In this document: positions 11,599-21,681 of the stretch, piece after piece
Layout: the number at the start of each line of letters is the position of its first letter
How positions within the stretch are numbered: position 1 is the stretch's first letter
Assembly (NCBI GenBank): GCA_016800925.1
Contig: JABCPU010000056.1
Location: 1-64,000 of the forward strand
DNA: 64,000 bases
Source of the DNA: Suillus spraguei
Lineage: Eukaryota; Basidiomycota; Agaricomycetes; Boletales; Suillaceae
Reading direction: 5' to 3'
The notes under the pieces: generated by a model
The model's input: the letters and a program-made list of their open reading frames with translations, nothing else
Databases searched by the model: none
Told to the model about the DNA's origin: nothing
Position numbers and translations under genes: made by a program

Positions 11599-12937
11599 AT
11601 GGGTATGCGTACTGCCGTAAGCAATCTCTTTCGCAGGCCCCTTGCAAATATCCCATCCGCGTCATCGCAGTTATCCTCATTTCATTACACTCACGGCAGT
11701 GAAGTAAAATTATCGGAAGTTGTGCCACGCTTAGCCATGGCGAAAAGGCATTACTCGGCTCTATCACAGCCCACCCTCTCGATGAGCGAGCTGATATGCA
11801 AAACGCTCGATCATGATGCTACAGACATGTTAATCGACAAGTGGCTTGAGCATCGGAATGACGCGTATTGGGAATGGTTTCAAGGCATCAGGGAACGAAA
11901 ACACGCCGCGAATTCTCTTAGACGCCAAGTCCTCGTCTGGAATAAAGGTGATTTTCTTCCAGAAAACATCTTTTGTCGTACAGTCGACACCGGTCGTCTG
12001 ATTCCTCTGGATCGCACCTGGTCAACACATGTATATCACCACAGGTCAATGCAGGATCGAAAATTGTCCATGATGCCTGTTGTATTTACTATGGTAAGAA
12101 CTTAGTTGACTAGATCTTGATTATCGTAACTGAGCATAATATTAGCTTCCTGAATTGATGATGCTCAGAGGAATGCATGACCTTGGCTGTGACGATGTCT
12201 ACATCATTGTTACAGACATGAAACGCCAAGAGATGGACGATGTAACAGAATACTTCAACCTCGTTTGTCGATATGCATTCGGGCGCACGTGTAAACCCAG
12301 CATGGAGAACGAGATCCAGTACAATCGTTCGTGACCATCAATCTGTTGCTAGCCGCGTGTTAACGTTGATTTGTGGGTCTTAGATATGCGTTTGAGCCAT
12401 ACTCTCCTCAAACAACGACGCACACCATGTTTTCCTCAGATTGATATCGCTTTCCGAGCTATTCTCCACGAAAAACGACCGCCCTTCATCATCTTGTTCT
12501 CCCACCAGACCACTTCCTATTCCCAAATTTTATTCACGCACCCGCTATTCGTTCCATCAGAAGAAATATTCTTTGACTTTCCTAGTGGTTGTCCCAACCC
12601 ATGCTGTAACGACGACTGCGAAATGATACGCTTTCCTCGTCGTGGCATCGAAGGTGCAGCGGTTCTGTCAATAAAGCGGGGTCGCCGAAACGGGAGGAAG
12701 GTAAGATCTCGGGAGATGTGCAACTGGATCGACTGCAACATCTGTTTCAATGAAGAAACGTCGCAGTACGCCGAGAGTAGTGAAGGATCGCAGAGTAGCG
12801 CAGACAGTGGAGATACTCCAACCAATAACGGGCTTGTGTGTAGCAAGTGCCGGTTGGTGAAGTACTGTTCTCCTGAACATCAAAAAAAGGACTGGGAAGA
12901 GCATCGCCGAGTTTGTGCTAAGGCAGCTTCTATCTAA
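11599..12937 (+). CDS. MYND zinc-finger protein
   Basis: Three exons (11599-12093, 12146-12326, 12384-12937) join in frame to 409 residues. The N-terminal ~340 residues form a region found in basidiomycete MYND proteins without known function; it includes ENIFCRTVDTGRLIPL and a helical block MRGMHDLGCDDVYIIV-like. The C-terminus is a MYND finger, a zinc-binding protein-interaction module: CNIC, then CSKC, then YC...DWEEHRRVC. The gap between the first two Cys pairs is about 31 residues, with a Ser/Asp-rich insert, longer than the usual ~7-11. The first 35 residues are basic and Ser-rich (FRRPLANIPSASS) and could be a mitochondrial presequence, or translation may begin at a later Met (MAKRHYSAL). 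Target proteins cannot be named. Confidence 0.78.
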
Positions 12938-13175
12938 CTGTACCTCATGGGCAAGCTCATTTTTTTCTCATCCAAAGACATTAATATTCTTGCTGTTGTT
13001 GTACTGTGTTCTATTGCATTTTTACTGTACGCCAGTCATCATTTTTATTATCCCAGCATCTTGTTGTAATTGTCACCACTGATACTTATGATGTGTTGTT
13101 TATCGATTATTCATATTATATTTGGACTTGGACTTTCCGTTGAATTTCAACTTCCCACCCTTAGCAGAAATCATT

Positions 13176-14224
13176 ATGTCCATCCGTTTCCTCACCGCGC
13201 AGCTAGCGCAACAGGTGCACAGAACGTTGTCGTCGCGTGTTAGTCACGAGCTCATTCGAGTAACGGATAGATTGACGAGGAGCTTATGAATGCGGTTGGG
13301 GCGTTCAGTTTGGATCAGGCATGGGGCTTCAGTCCTATATTGCCACATGATTCTCAAGCATGATTCGTATTGCAGTTAATGGAGCTGGCTGGGTTAGCCT
13401 GCGCCCAAACGTTATCTGCGGTATACAGCAAGGAAAAGTACCCGAAAGTCTTGGTATGTTGTGGACCAGGAAACCAAGGAGGAGATGGATTGGTTGCGGC
13501 TAGACATCTTGGTATGCTCTTGGTGTGACTTCCCCTTGCTTCAGTGCTGGATTTGCTCAGGAATGTTTGGTTACGAGCCAACGATATACATGCCCAAGGT
13601 AAGTTACATTCGCCTTGTGAAGTGACAGTCTCAAAATGTGACCCCTAACAGCCAGGCTCAAAAGACATCTATCAGGTCAGTCCACGTCGTCAAGCTTTTT
13701 TCTATCTACTTGATACAGCATCTTAACGGGACCAGTAGCGCCTGCAAAAACAATGCATTAACATGAACATCCCCATCATTCCACCTTCAGTATCTGTTGA
13801 GGAGCTGCCTCGTGCCCTCCAGTCCTCGAACCTTATTCTGGATGCCATTTTCGGGTTTTCGTTCAAACCGCCTGTGCGGGCACCGTTTGATGATGCCCTG
13901 AAGCTTATATCTGCATCCGGGCTCCCGATTGTTTCAGTAGATATCCCAAGTGGGTGGGATATCGAACTTGGAAATGCAGAAGGCGTAGGGCTGAATCCTG
14001 ACGTCCTAGTCAGCTTGACAGCACCAAAGTTAGGAGCAAAATACTTCAACGGAAGGCATTTCCTCGGAGGGCGTTTCGTGCCAAAGTAAGTGTTGACAAG
14101 TTGAATCGCTGGAATGATATTCATACTTGCTGTCAGAGCAATGCAGGAGAAGTTCCAGCTCAATCTTCCCGAGTATCCTGGATTCGATCAAATTGTGGAA
14201 TTACCGAGGAACTATAGAATGTAG
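13176..14224 (+). CDS. NAXE: NAD(P)H-hydrate epimerase (YjeF_N family)
   Basis: Repairs damaged NADHX/NADPHX by epimerising the R form to the S form, which a separate dehydratase then restores. Seven exons (13176-13214, 13271-13318, 13376-13511, 13561-13598, 13652-13675, 13739-14085, 14137-14224) give 239 residues, close to the yeast enzyme. Visible family motifs are AQLAQQ-IDEELMN...GAFSLDQLMELAG at the start, the nucleotide-binding loop [18 protein letters not shown], the acidic catalytic strand [11 protein letters not shown], and [11 protein letters not shown]. The tail LPEYPG...QIVEL is also typical. The second intron (13319-13375) begins with GC rather than GT; that boundary is fixed by the conserved protein sequence on both sides. 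The third-last intron must use the CAGTAG acceptor at 13736-13738 to stay in frame. It lacks an obvious mitochondrial leader. Confidence 0.9.
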
Positions 14225-14592
14225 CTTTATCTGTGGTACTTATGACATATGGTGATCATTGCACCGTCAAATATGGATGCAATCAGACAGAGGACGCTTA
14301 CTGAAATGATCTTGATCTTCTCTTTCCAGCTTCCTACCATATGTAATAGCTTTTCGTCAAGAACTTTGTGGGTGTCTGTCCAGTAATAATAACAAATAAC
14401 ATAGGATGAAGTTCGTGCTCACGAGTGCATGCCTGGCAGGTCCACAAGTTTCGACCCGGGCCGAAGTCGCTTGTTTGTGTGTTACCATTTGGTTACTCGT
14501 TACTTTTTGTATTGCTGGCATCTCTATAGCATTTAGTCCGGCTTGGGGACACTGTCGTTCACTAATTTCCAAGTTGTCCAAGCTATACGGAT
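14225..14592. other. Intergenic, nothing recognised
   Basis: 368 bp between the epimerase stop and the thioesterase start. It must hold the 3' end of one gene and the promoter of the other. No clear TATA box was found. Confidence 0.4.
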
Positions 14593-15821
14593 ATGGTCCC
14601 GCTAGTGCGAGCTTTAGATGTTTCGGAAACCTCGCGATGTAGTGAAACCGCTACGTACGCGACGGAGCTAAACGGTAGTTGGGTGATTGGGTCGTGAGTT
14701 TTTGGTTATATCTAGTCATGTGCTCATCGCGAAGGCGAGCCACGATCACTATTCAGAATTCCTCAAGGAGGTATATATTTTACTCTTCTGAAGGTTGTCT
14801 CATGGCAATAACACATCCTGCCAGGTTATACATTGGGGCAGGTCGTAGAAGCTTGCACTCGATTTCAATCGGAGACAATACATAAAGATCCAGTCCACGT
14901 CACTGCCCATTTTCTTCATGCGACGACTGTCGGACCTGCGGAAGTGCGCGTCAGTGTCCAGAAGATAGGGAAGAATTTCACCAATCTTTTAGCGAACCTC
15001 GCCCAGGGGGTGAGTGACACGCCCGTTCCTCGCAATTGCCGTGCAGTTGACCACGTGAGCAGGGACACATCACACTGACATCCCACCTTATCTTTGGTGA
15101 TCTTACTCCCGTGCCGGGTGGGGTTCCTCGCAGTTTGGCAGCACCATCTCCATATGCTCGACGTCTACCACTGCTCAATCATCCTTCTGCAGCCGTCAGA
15201 GATAGGATGCGGCATGCCTGGAAGTTCCAGTCCCTTTTGAGTTGGTCCATAGACCATGCCATCCTGGCGCGCAATGCTGCGCGCAGCCAGACTCGAGCTG
15301 ATACTGAAATCATAGGTGGAGGAGGCGCCGAATGGGGTGCATGGTGTGAGCTCACCAGAACAGAAGATGAAATCAAGCCTTCGTCTATCCCATTTTTTGG
15401 GGATACGTCTATCAATCTCCCTTCCCTCTTACCTGACTCAGAGCCAGCTAGTCACGGAGCATTAGATTGGTTCGCTTCGGTCATGTATTCTAGTCGCGGA
15501 ACACTGACTCCATTCTCTAGTTGGTACCCGACCATGATCATGACAATCGAATTCAAGGCCCGTATTCCCTCGTCTCAGGATCATGCTTCTCGGACGGTCG
15601 GATTATACAGCAAATCACGTTTTTTGACTGATCCTCATGGAAGACATAATGCTTGCGTTGAAGTTTGGACTGCCCCCTCTGCCATTGGCCAGGGTAAATT
15701 AGAAGCTGGCTGGAGGGACAAACAGTACTGCATTGCAGTCGTCGACCAAATGGCTCTCACTCTACCTATGGACCTCAACCACCGTCAAGGCAGCAGGAAC
15801 AAAGTGACTACCAAGCTGTAG
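14593..15821 (+). CDS. Thioesterase-like (hotdog-fold) protein
   Basis: A member of the fungal thioesterase-like superfamily, double-hotdog proteins related to acyl-CoA thioesterase II; the substrate is unknown. Four exons (14593-14693, 14757-14770, 14825-15009, 15063-15821) total 352 residues. The hotdog signature TYATELNGSWVIG-SIPQGGYTLGQVVEA is assembled across exon 1, a 14-nt microexon and exon 3. It is followed by FLHATTVGPAEVRVSVQKIG and LANLAQG-GHITLTSHLIFG. The second hotdog half is in the last exon (WYPTMIMTIEFKARIP, VGLYSKSRFLTDPHGRHNACVEVW). The microexon is required: without it the GGY motif and the frame are lost. The gene sits 368 bp downstream of the epimerase on the same strand, with no functional link evident. 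Confidence 0.82.
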
Positions 15822-16574
15822 ACTTCTAACTCGTGATACCATTTGGTAATCTCGAGACATATTTGATCCGGATTTAGAGTTCCTACGCATACCCGTATGT
15901 AACCGGAATGCAGCTATTGCTAGCCGTAAGCGTAAGTGTGGGGATACTTTGTGAAATGTTACAATGTCACTTGAATGCCAATGCCTGGATTAGCCATATT
16001 CGAAACTCTATTTATTTCTGCGGACAGCTTAGAGCATAATGCTTCCCACCGAGACGGCTGGCCGTGCGAACTGTTCTCAGGATTAACCGAACGAGGGATT
16101 GGCGCAGTAGCCCGGATCAATCTGGCAACTATCATTACCTTCTCTGTCTTGCTCAGGCGGGGAAGCTTTGTTATCAGAAGCGGTTATACAAAGCTCCGGC
16201 TCACCGACCAATATCCTCACTGAATAATTCTCCCTCGAGCAAGCATAGCCAGTGGCTTTTTCATGACAGGCAGGTGACAGTACGGGGGGGCCATTTTTGC
16301 TCTGATAAATTATCAATAGGTTCCCACTCGGATCTCACACTTCTGCATAGCACTTCTAGTCTTCCCTCGGATCCGGAGTGCCCTGCGTTCGCACTGCCTG
16401 TGCAGTTCTCATTTCGATGGTGATTGTTCTCGCGTTTTTGTCATTGTGGCTCCTCCGGGCACAACAGATAATGTGATGATACGTCGATCGACAAGATTAT
16501 TTTTGGAAGCCTCTCTTCTTGAAAGGGTACTTCTTTCCCCTGCCAGTGCTTTACAACCTATGAATATATCTTCC
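15822..16574. other. Intergenic, upstream region of the aspartic protease
   Basis: 753 bp without a supported gene. It probably holds the protease promoter; the palindrome and TATA box at its right side are listed separately. Confidence 0.4.
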
Positions 16575-16597
16575 GGGTACTAGAAGCCCTAGTACCC
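16575..16597. promoter_or_regulatory. Perfect 9-bp inverted repeat before the TATA box
   Basis: GGGTACTAG and CTAGTACCC are separated by five bases and end 15 bp before the TATA box of the aspartic protease gene. The placement fits a binding site for a dimeric regulator, but no factor can be named. Confidence 0.45.
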
Positions 16598-16612
16598 ATC
16601 TTTAATCCGACT

Positions 16613-16620
16613 TATATAAA
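16613..16620 (+). promoter_or_regulatory. TATA box of the polyporopepsin-like gene
   Basis: TATATAAA, 68 bp before the ATG at 16688. No ATG occurs between the two, so 16688 is the first start codon on the expected transcript, which supports that choice of start. Confidence 0.6.
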
Positions 16621-16687
16621 CAGTGTCACTCCACACAATTGTCTTCACTTTGTCTTCCCAACTTTGTTATCTCAAACCACTCGAACT

Positions 16688-18411
16688 ATGTCACACGTCG
16701 TTATTCGTGGAATCCCCTTTACGACTCGTCTGCGCGCAGTTAAAGGTGGTGGCAAGGAGCTTCTTGCGCATGACCGCGCCCGTGCACGGAAGTTCTTGGC
16801 TGGCAAATCCCACCATACCCCCTCCGTCACGGCTCTATCCACTACAGCTTCTTCTGGCGCAGACTCTAGTATTGATGTCACTGATTCAGGCGTTACTTAC
16901 ACCATGCAAGTTGGTGTTGGAAACCCAGCGACCCAGTATACATTGTTGATCGACACTGGTAAGTGGAATATTGGTGACGTAAATGTACACATTTATGTAT
17001 CAACAATATTTCAGGTAGTTCGAATACTTGGATTGGTGCAGACCTGCCATACAAACCTACGAGTTCCAGTCGCAGCACTGGTAACACCATAGTAAGCTAG
17101 CTGTTCTGAGTCTTGTGATGCTGTTAACAGGCTGGTCTGGAACTTAGAATGTTAGTTATGGTTCGGGAAGCATGTCCGGAAAAGAATGTAAGGACGTCTT
17201 CTTTCGGCTACAATCGCAGCAACTAAATGTGGCTCAGACACCGACACCGTGACCTTAGGGTCAAGCTTAGTTATCCAGAACCAAGGCATTGGCGTGGCTT
17301 CATCCGCGCAAGGGTTCGAGGACGTCGATGGCATACTGGGGTAATATTTGGTCTGAAAAGCAGTGATTCGTAGTGCTGATATTTTTTGCAGTGTCGGTCC
17401 TGTGGACCTTACAGAGGGAACCGTATCTAACACGACGGATGTACCTACGGTTACCGACAACTTATACGCTCAGGGAACAATCCCCTACAATTTACTCGGC
17501 ATCTCTTACGAGCCGTCCTCCACTGCTAATGTACCCAATGGAGAGCTCACATTCGGTGGAACTGACAGCACCAAGTTAGAAGACATCTTTTTTTAGTTCC
17601 AATCTTGTCTCATATCATTATCAGGTACACTGGCACACTCAATACCGTTCCGCTCACCACCACCTCCCCAGCCTCCCAGGTAAATCACAAGTTGACCAAA
17701 AGTGTACTGCTTACTAATCTTGACGATCGCCTATCATAGTATTGGGGTATCAATCAGTCGGTAACGTACGGCACCAGCGGCTCCGCAATCCTAAGTACGA
17801 CTGCCGGCATTGTGGACACTGGCACCACTCTTCTTCTCCTTGCCACTGGTATGCATATATATCCCACTGTGATATTTGACACTCACCGAGATGTGCAGAG
17901 GCTTTCCAGGCCTATCAAAAGGCAACTGGTGCCGTCCTAGATTCGTGAGTTCAGCTCGACGAGTCACTGGATTTTCCCTTATTTTATGCGGATCAGGACT
18001 ACAGGTCTGCTAACCATCACGGCGCAACAATACGCCAATCTTCAAAGTTTGTACTTCAATATCGGCGGTGTAAGTCTTGCTCTCATACGATGAACCTCGA
18101 TTAATTTATTGGAACAGGTCACCTACGACTTTACGCCTAATGCTCAGATCTGGCCACGTAGTCTGAACAGCATCCTCGGAGGAGCAGAGGGTCAGATCTA
18201 TCTCATTGTGTCTGACCTTGGTTCCTCCTTTGGGAGCGGGCTGGACTTCATAAGTACGTCCCATAATGTCTTGTCGAGGCTTGAGTCTTAAAAAAACATG
18301 TGCACTCCAGACGGATTTGGCTGGATTCAGCGCTTTTACACTGTCTTCAATACTGGGAATAAGGAGTTCAGTCTGACGACTACGGCATACACTGATGCTG
18401 ATACCAACTGA
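16688..18411 (+). CDS. Aspartic protease, polyporopepsin-like (family A1)
   Basis: An acid endopeptidase of the pepsin family. Eleven exons (16688-16958, 17015-17091, 17148-17187, 17238-17340, 17392-17574, 17625-17679, 17740-17848, 17899-17944, 17997-18069, 18118-18253, 18311-18411) give 397 residues. The first catalytic Asp is in LLIDTGSSNTW, split by intron 1 inside the DTG codons, and the second is in GIVDTGTTLL. The flap is VSYGSGSMSG. VDGILGVGPVDLTEGT and QYWGINQSVTYG are hallmarks of polyporopepsin-type enzymes. A basic propeptide (HDRARARKFL) precedes the mature domain. No hydrophobic signal peptide is visible at MSHVVIRGIPFTTRLRAV, although the start is well placed behind a TATA box. 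Either export is unconventional or intracellular, or a leader exon was missed. The catalytic domain looks complete. Confidence 0.9.
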
Positions 18412-20157
18412 TCCACACCACTTTATGACGTGGAATTCTTTTGTCGAGGACTACACATTCTAAGCTGCATACCCAATCTGTAGAAGTTTGCTTGTAAATT
18501 GTTTCAGGCGCGTACTAGTATTCAGTAATAAATATTCCAAATCTTTGTCATTGGCATGACAAAATATGTGATCCGTCATATAGCTTTTGTGTGTAACATC
18601 CAACATCATAGTTGAATACTGGCGAGGTTGCCGAAGTGATTCGTTGTGTCGAATCGTGCACTGCCGATATGGGGTATTGTAGAAGGGACCCCTCCTTAAT
18701 GTTTGAGCTCTACAACATCTTCAGACTCAAGACCATCCTGGCTTCATTATATCACCACAGGTGATTCGAGCAATGCCCTAGATATGCGATCGGCAATACA
18801 ATTTACAATATTACTGTCAACCTCGAATGACAGACATGAGCAGCGGGCATACGTCCCTTGACGAAGATCTTCGACCTGGTAGCCTTCTACTATGCACATC
18901 ATAGTTAAGTGTTTTTGGACCGCCAATTTGCTCGCAACCAGACCTAGATCATTGGAGAATCAGTAAATGGTAGCAGTGGAAGAATCACCTCGAAATACAA
19001 ATGAGGCGGCTTGATAATATTGAGGGAATGAGAGATCATAACGAGACTGTGAGTACCCACATTGCGAGAGTGTCATTTGGAAAAAACCTTGCAGGCTTTC
19101 CCGGTCAGAAGCAAGAATCCGAACCTAACAAGGGCCAGGGTGAGCTATGAGGGCAGCTAAACCCCATCAGAAGACCTATTGTGATAGCGAGACCTATGAT
19201 AGGCCCTGAGGGAACATTGCTGGTACGCGTACAAATGAGATGGGTACATGGTCATGGTGTGAAAAAGCTGAGAGTGTGGGTAATATCCTTGTACTGCGCT
19301 AGCTGCATGTGGGACTGCGATAGTATCATACCACTTCGAGTCATTCACTCAGCCCACGCAGAATTCGACTGCAGACGATTCCAGATCATGGCGTCCTACT
19401 ATATTTTTCATCTGGAATTTTACGACTCGATGTCCTCAAGCTGCAAGCATGCGTACACTAATAGGCCGTGGACAACGGATCAGATTACATCTAACTTGAC
19501 AGACTCTGTGTGTTGCAGAATGATAGCAATGATAAAACTTAGTAGATCTGCCTGGCCAAATGTGCAACATCTACTGGGGTCTTGTGCGCTGTACATCGTT
19601 TTACCTGGTGCAGGACGCGGCAGACTTGGTACGCAGATAGAAGAAACGGCATGTCGTCCATGTCAAGTGCCAGTGCATTTTTTGCTAATACCCAAGCCAT
19701 TCAAGCTTAAGGCCCCTAGTCAGCTATATGTTTTGCCAGTCACGCCCGAGTTCAGGCCGCCACGGACAGGAACTTGTATGACTTCACCAGAGTGGAAGAA
19801 GTTTGAATCTTTCTCGATCAATCCCCTCGGTCGCGCACAAGATGCAGATATCAGCGCCCTCCTCACTGTTCTGAATGGCGGGGGGCTAAAGTCAGAAGCT
19901 GGCGCACAAGTATTGTGGTGATGTTTGTCCATGCGTAGTACGTCCTCAGTCCTCGTCGACAGTTTTCATTACCATGGGCTTTTCCAGTTCGATGGAGCTT
20001 AGAATTAGGAAAATAATGTATACATTCCAAAATCCTTTTGGGGACTGTACTGAGATACTTAACTGTTGCTATTGTACGTTAGAACTGGTATACATGGTAA
20101 CTTGCGATCCGGGAGTTGTAGCGTACAGTAAGAGATTTACACATTGGAAGTTGAGGT
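18412..20157. other. 1.7-kb intergenic region
   Basis: Apart from the open frame listed separately, no supported feature is seen between the protease stop and the RanGAP stop. These two genes converge, so no promoter is required here. Confidence 0.4.
19196..19921 (+). CDS. Unsupported open frame of 241 codons
   Basis: An uninterrupted frame from the ATG at 19196 to the stop at 19921, in a region with no other gene. The product is Cys-containing and of mixed composition, with no motif, signal peptide or transmembrane run I can recognise. Its length is unusual for non-coding sequence here, which is the only reason to list it. It may be chance, or an orphan gene. Confidence 0.2.
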   Translation: MIGPEGTLLVRVQMRWVHGHGVKKLRVWVISLYCASCMWDCDSIIPLRVIHSAHAEFDCRRFQIMASYYIFHLEFYDSMSSSCKHAYTNRPWTTDQITSNLTDSVCCRMIAMIKLSRSAWPNVQHLLGSCALYIVLPGAGRGRLGTQIEETACRPCQVPVHFLLIPKPFKLKAPSQLYVLPVTPEFRPPRTGTCMTSPEWKKFESFSINPLGRAQDADISALLTVLNGGGLKSEAGAQVLW

Positions 20158-21424
20158 TCAACTAACATGCACTTTGCTCATGAGGTTGGCGAGTGTCTCG
20201 AAGGTTGATTTCTCCTCCGTTACCAGTGGCACAGGAGTTTCCCCCGCCTCTTCAGCCCCCTCTGGTGACTCTTCGACATTCTCTTCTTCCTCTTCCTCCT
20301 CTTCGTCCTCTTCCGTACGGATAAGCTTGCCACCGTGAGCTTTCAGGTGTTCGGCGATATCATCTAGATGTTCGTTATCCTCAACGTCATCATTGTCCTG
20401 CAGGTCTAGCCGTTTCAGGCTGGTCAACTTCGTCACAGCTTGGGCGAGGACCTCGTAGCTTTTGGCATCGAGGTTGTTGTTCTGCAGTCGTAGTTCCTGA
20501 AGATTCTGAAGGTTTTTCGTATTCGGATCGTTGAAAGCCTCTAGGAGTGGTGGCACTTCGCCTTCTCCGTTCGAGAGCATGCAGTCAGAGAGGTCTAGGA
20601 AGCGTAGCTCTGGCCAGCTGTTTTTGACGGCCTCACCCCATGCACGAACAGCTTTTCGACCTTCTTCATCCATCTCTACATCTATGAATGCATTGTCCTG
20701 GAAATTGACGATCTGCAATTCAGAGCATGCAACAAGGCCTCGCCCAAGGGCCTCAGCACCATCCATACGAATGCCATTCTGGGGCATTTGCACCTCTGTG
20801 AGTGTCCTGTGTGCCTCGAACGCCTTGGCCCAGGCGGTAGCTCCTGGATCCTCTAGCCGATTTCGGCCGCAAATGACAACCTCAAGATTCGATCGTGAGC
20901 CATCTGTTGGTGCAGACTTGCACACAGCTTCTGCAATCTTCTTGCCACCAGCAGGCCCGAGGCCATTGTTATTGAGGCGGAGAACGCGTATGAAGTGATT
21001 AGTTTCGAGGAAGGGTGTAAGGAAGGGCACAACACGCTCTCCGAATGCGTTATCATTGAGGTTTATCTCTCGAAGGGAAGTCTTGTGTGAGAGGGGATCA
21101 AGGAGTGCTTGTATAGCAGCAGGGATTTCCTCGATAGTACGACCCGTGAAGATATCTCCCAAGTCTGCAAGCTGTACACGGGTCAGTGGGGCACGATTTT
21201 TAGGTACGAGCTTCAGGAATAATAACACGCACTTGAAGCACGTCCGCGGTCTCAAGTAATCGACCAAATTCTTTGGCAGCCTCCACGCCGATGGAATTGC
21301 CTCCAAGGTAGATGGCTGTGAGTTTGGTAGGGTCGACGCCGGTGATGAAAGGGGAAACATCAGCAGCTGATTCAAGCTTCAACTGTTTGCCACGAATGTC
21401 AAGAATCGACTTAGATGTTGCCAT
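20158..21424 (-). CDS. RNA1: Ran GTPase-activating protein (RanGAP1)
   Basis: Stimulates GTP hydrolysis by Ran on the cytoplasmic side and so sets the direction of nuclear transport. Two exons (21424-21233 and 21171-20158) yield 401 residues, close to fungal Rna1. The whole protein is leucine-rich repeats of the RNase-inhibitor type: IYLGGNSIGVEAAKEFG, SLREINLNDNAFGE, IRVLRLNNNGLGPAGG, LQIVNFQDNAF, LRFLDLSDCML, LQELRLQNNNLD and LKRLDLQDND. The early loop DIFTGRTIEEIPAAI contains the conserved Arg important for catalysis in the yeast protein. A strongly acidic segment (a run of Glu/Asp around 20280-20330) and a short helical tail follow, as expected for Rna1. It shares a 257-bp divergent promoter region with MDN1. 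Confidence 0.93.
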
Positions 21425-21681
21425 GTGGGTAGCGATGTGCAATTGATTATGATGAGCTTGTTCACAAACCAATCACAAACACAAGGTGAAATCGATAACC
21501 AAAATGGAAATAGAACTTTATGCAAAGTCACGTGGCCTGTAGTGCAGTATTTTCCGACATCGAATCCTCCTGATCGACTACGACGGCAAGCACAGTGAGG
21601 TTAACATACTCAACAACGACAAGAAGCAGCAGGGCAGAATAAATACTACATACGCCAGCCAAAAGCTTTTTTCTAAGTCAT
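21425..21681. promoter_or_regulatory. Shared divergent promoter region RNA1 / MDN1
   Basis: Only 257 bp separate the start codons of two essential genes transcribed away from each other. No clear TATA box was seen in either direction, as is common for housekeeping promoters. Co-regulation is inferred from the layout alone. Confidence 0.5.

Noticed and set aside
10667..18411. Row of co-oriented genes considered as a biosynthetic cluster
   Set aside because: Epimerase, MYND protein, thioesterase and protease have no shared pathway, and no synthase, P450 or transporter gene is present.
20531..20998. 155-codon plus-strand frame within RanGAP
   Set aside because: Shadow of the leucine-rich repeat exon; Ser/Arg-rich and without any motif.
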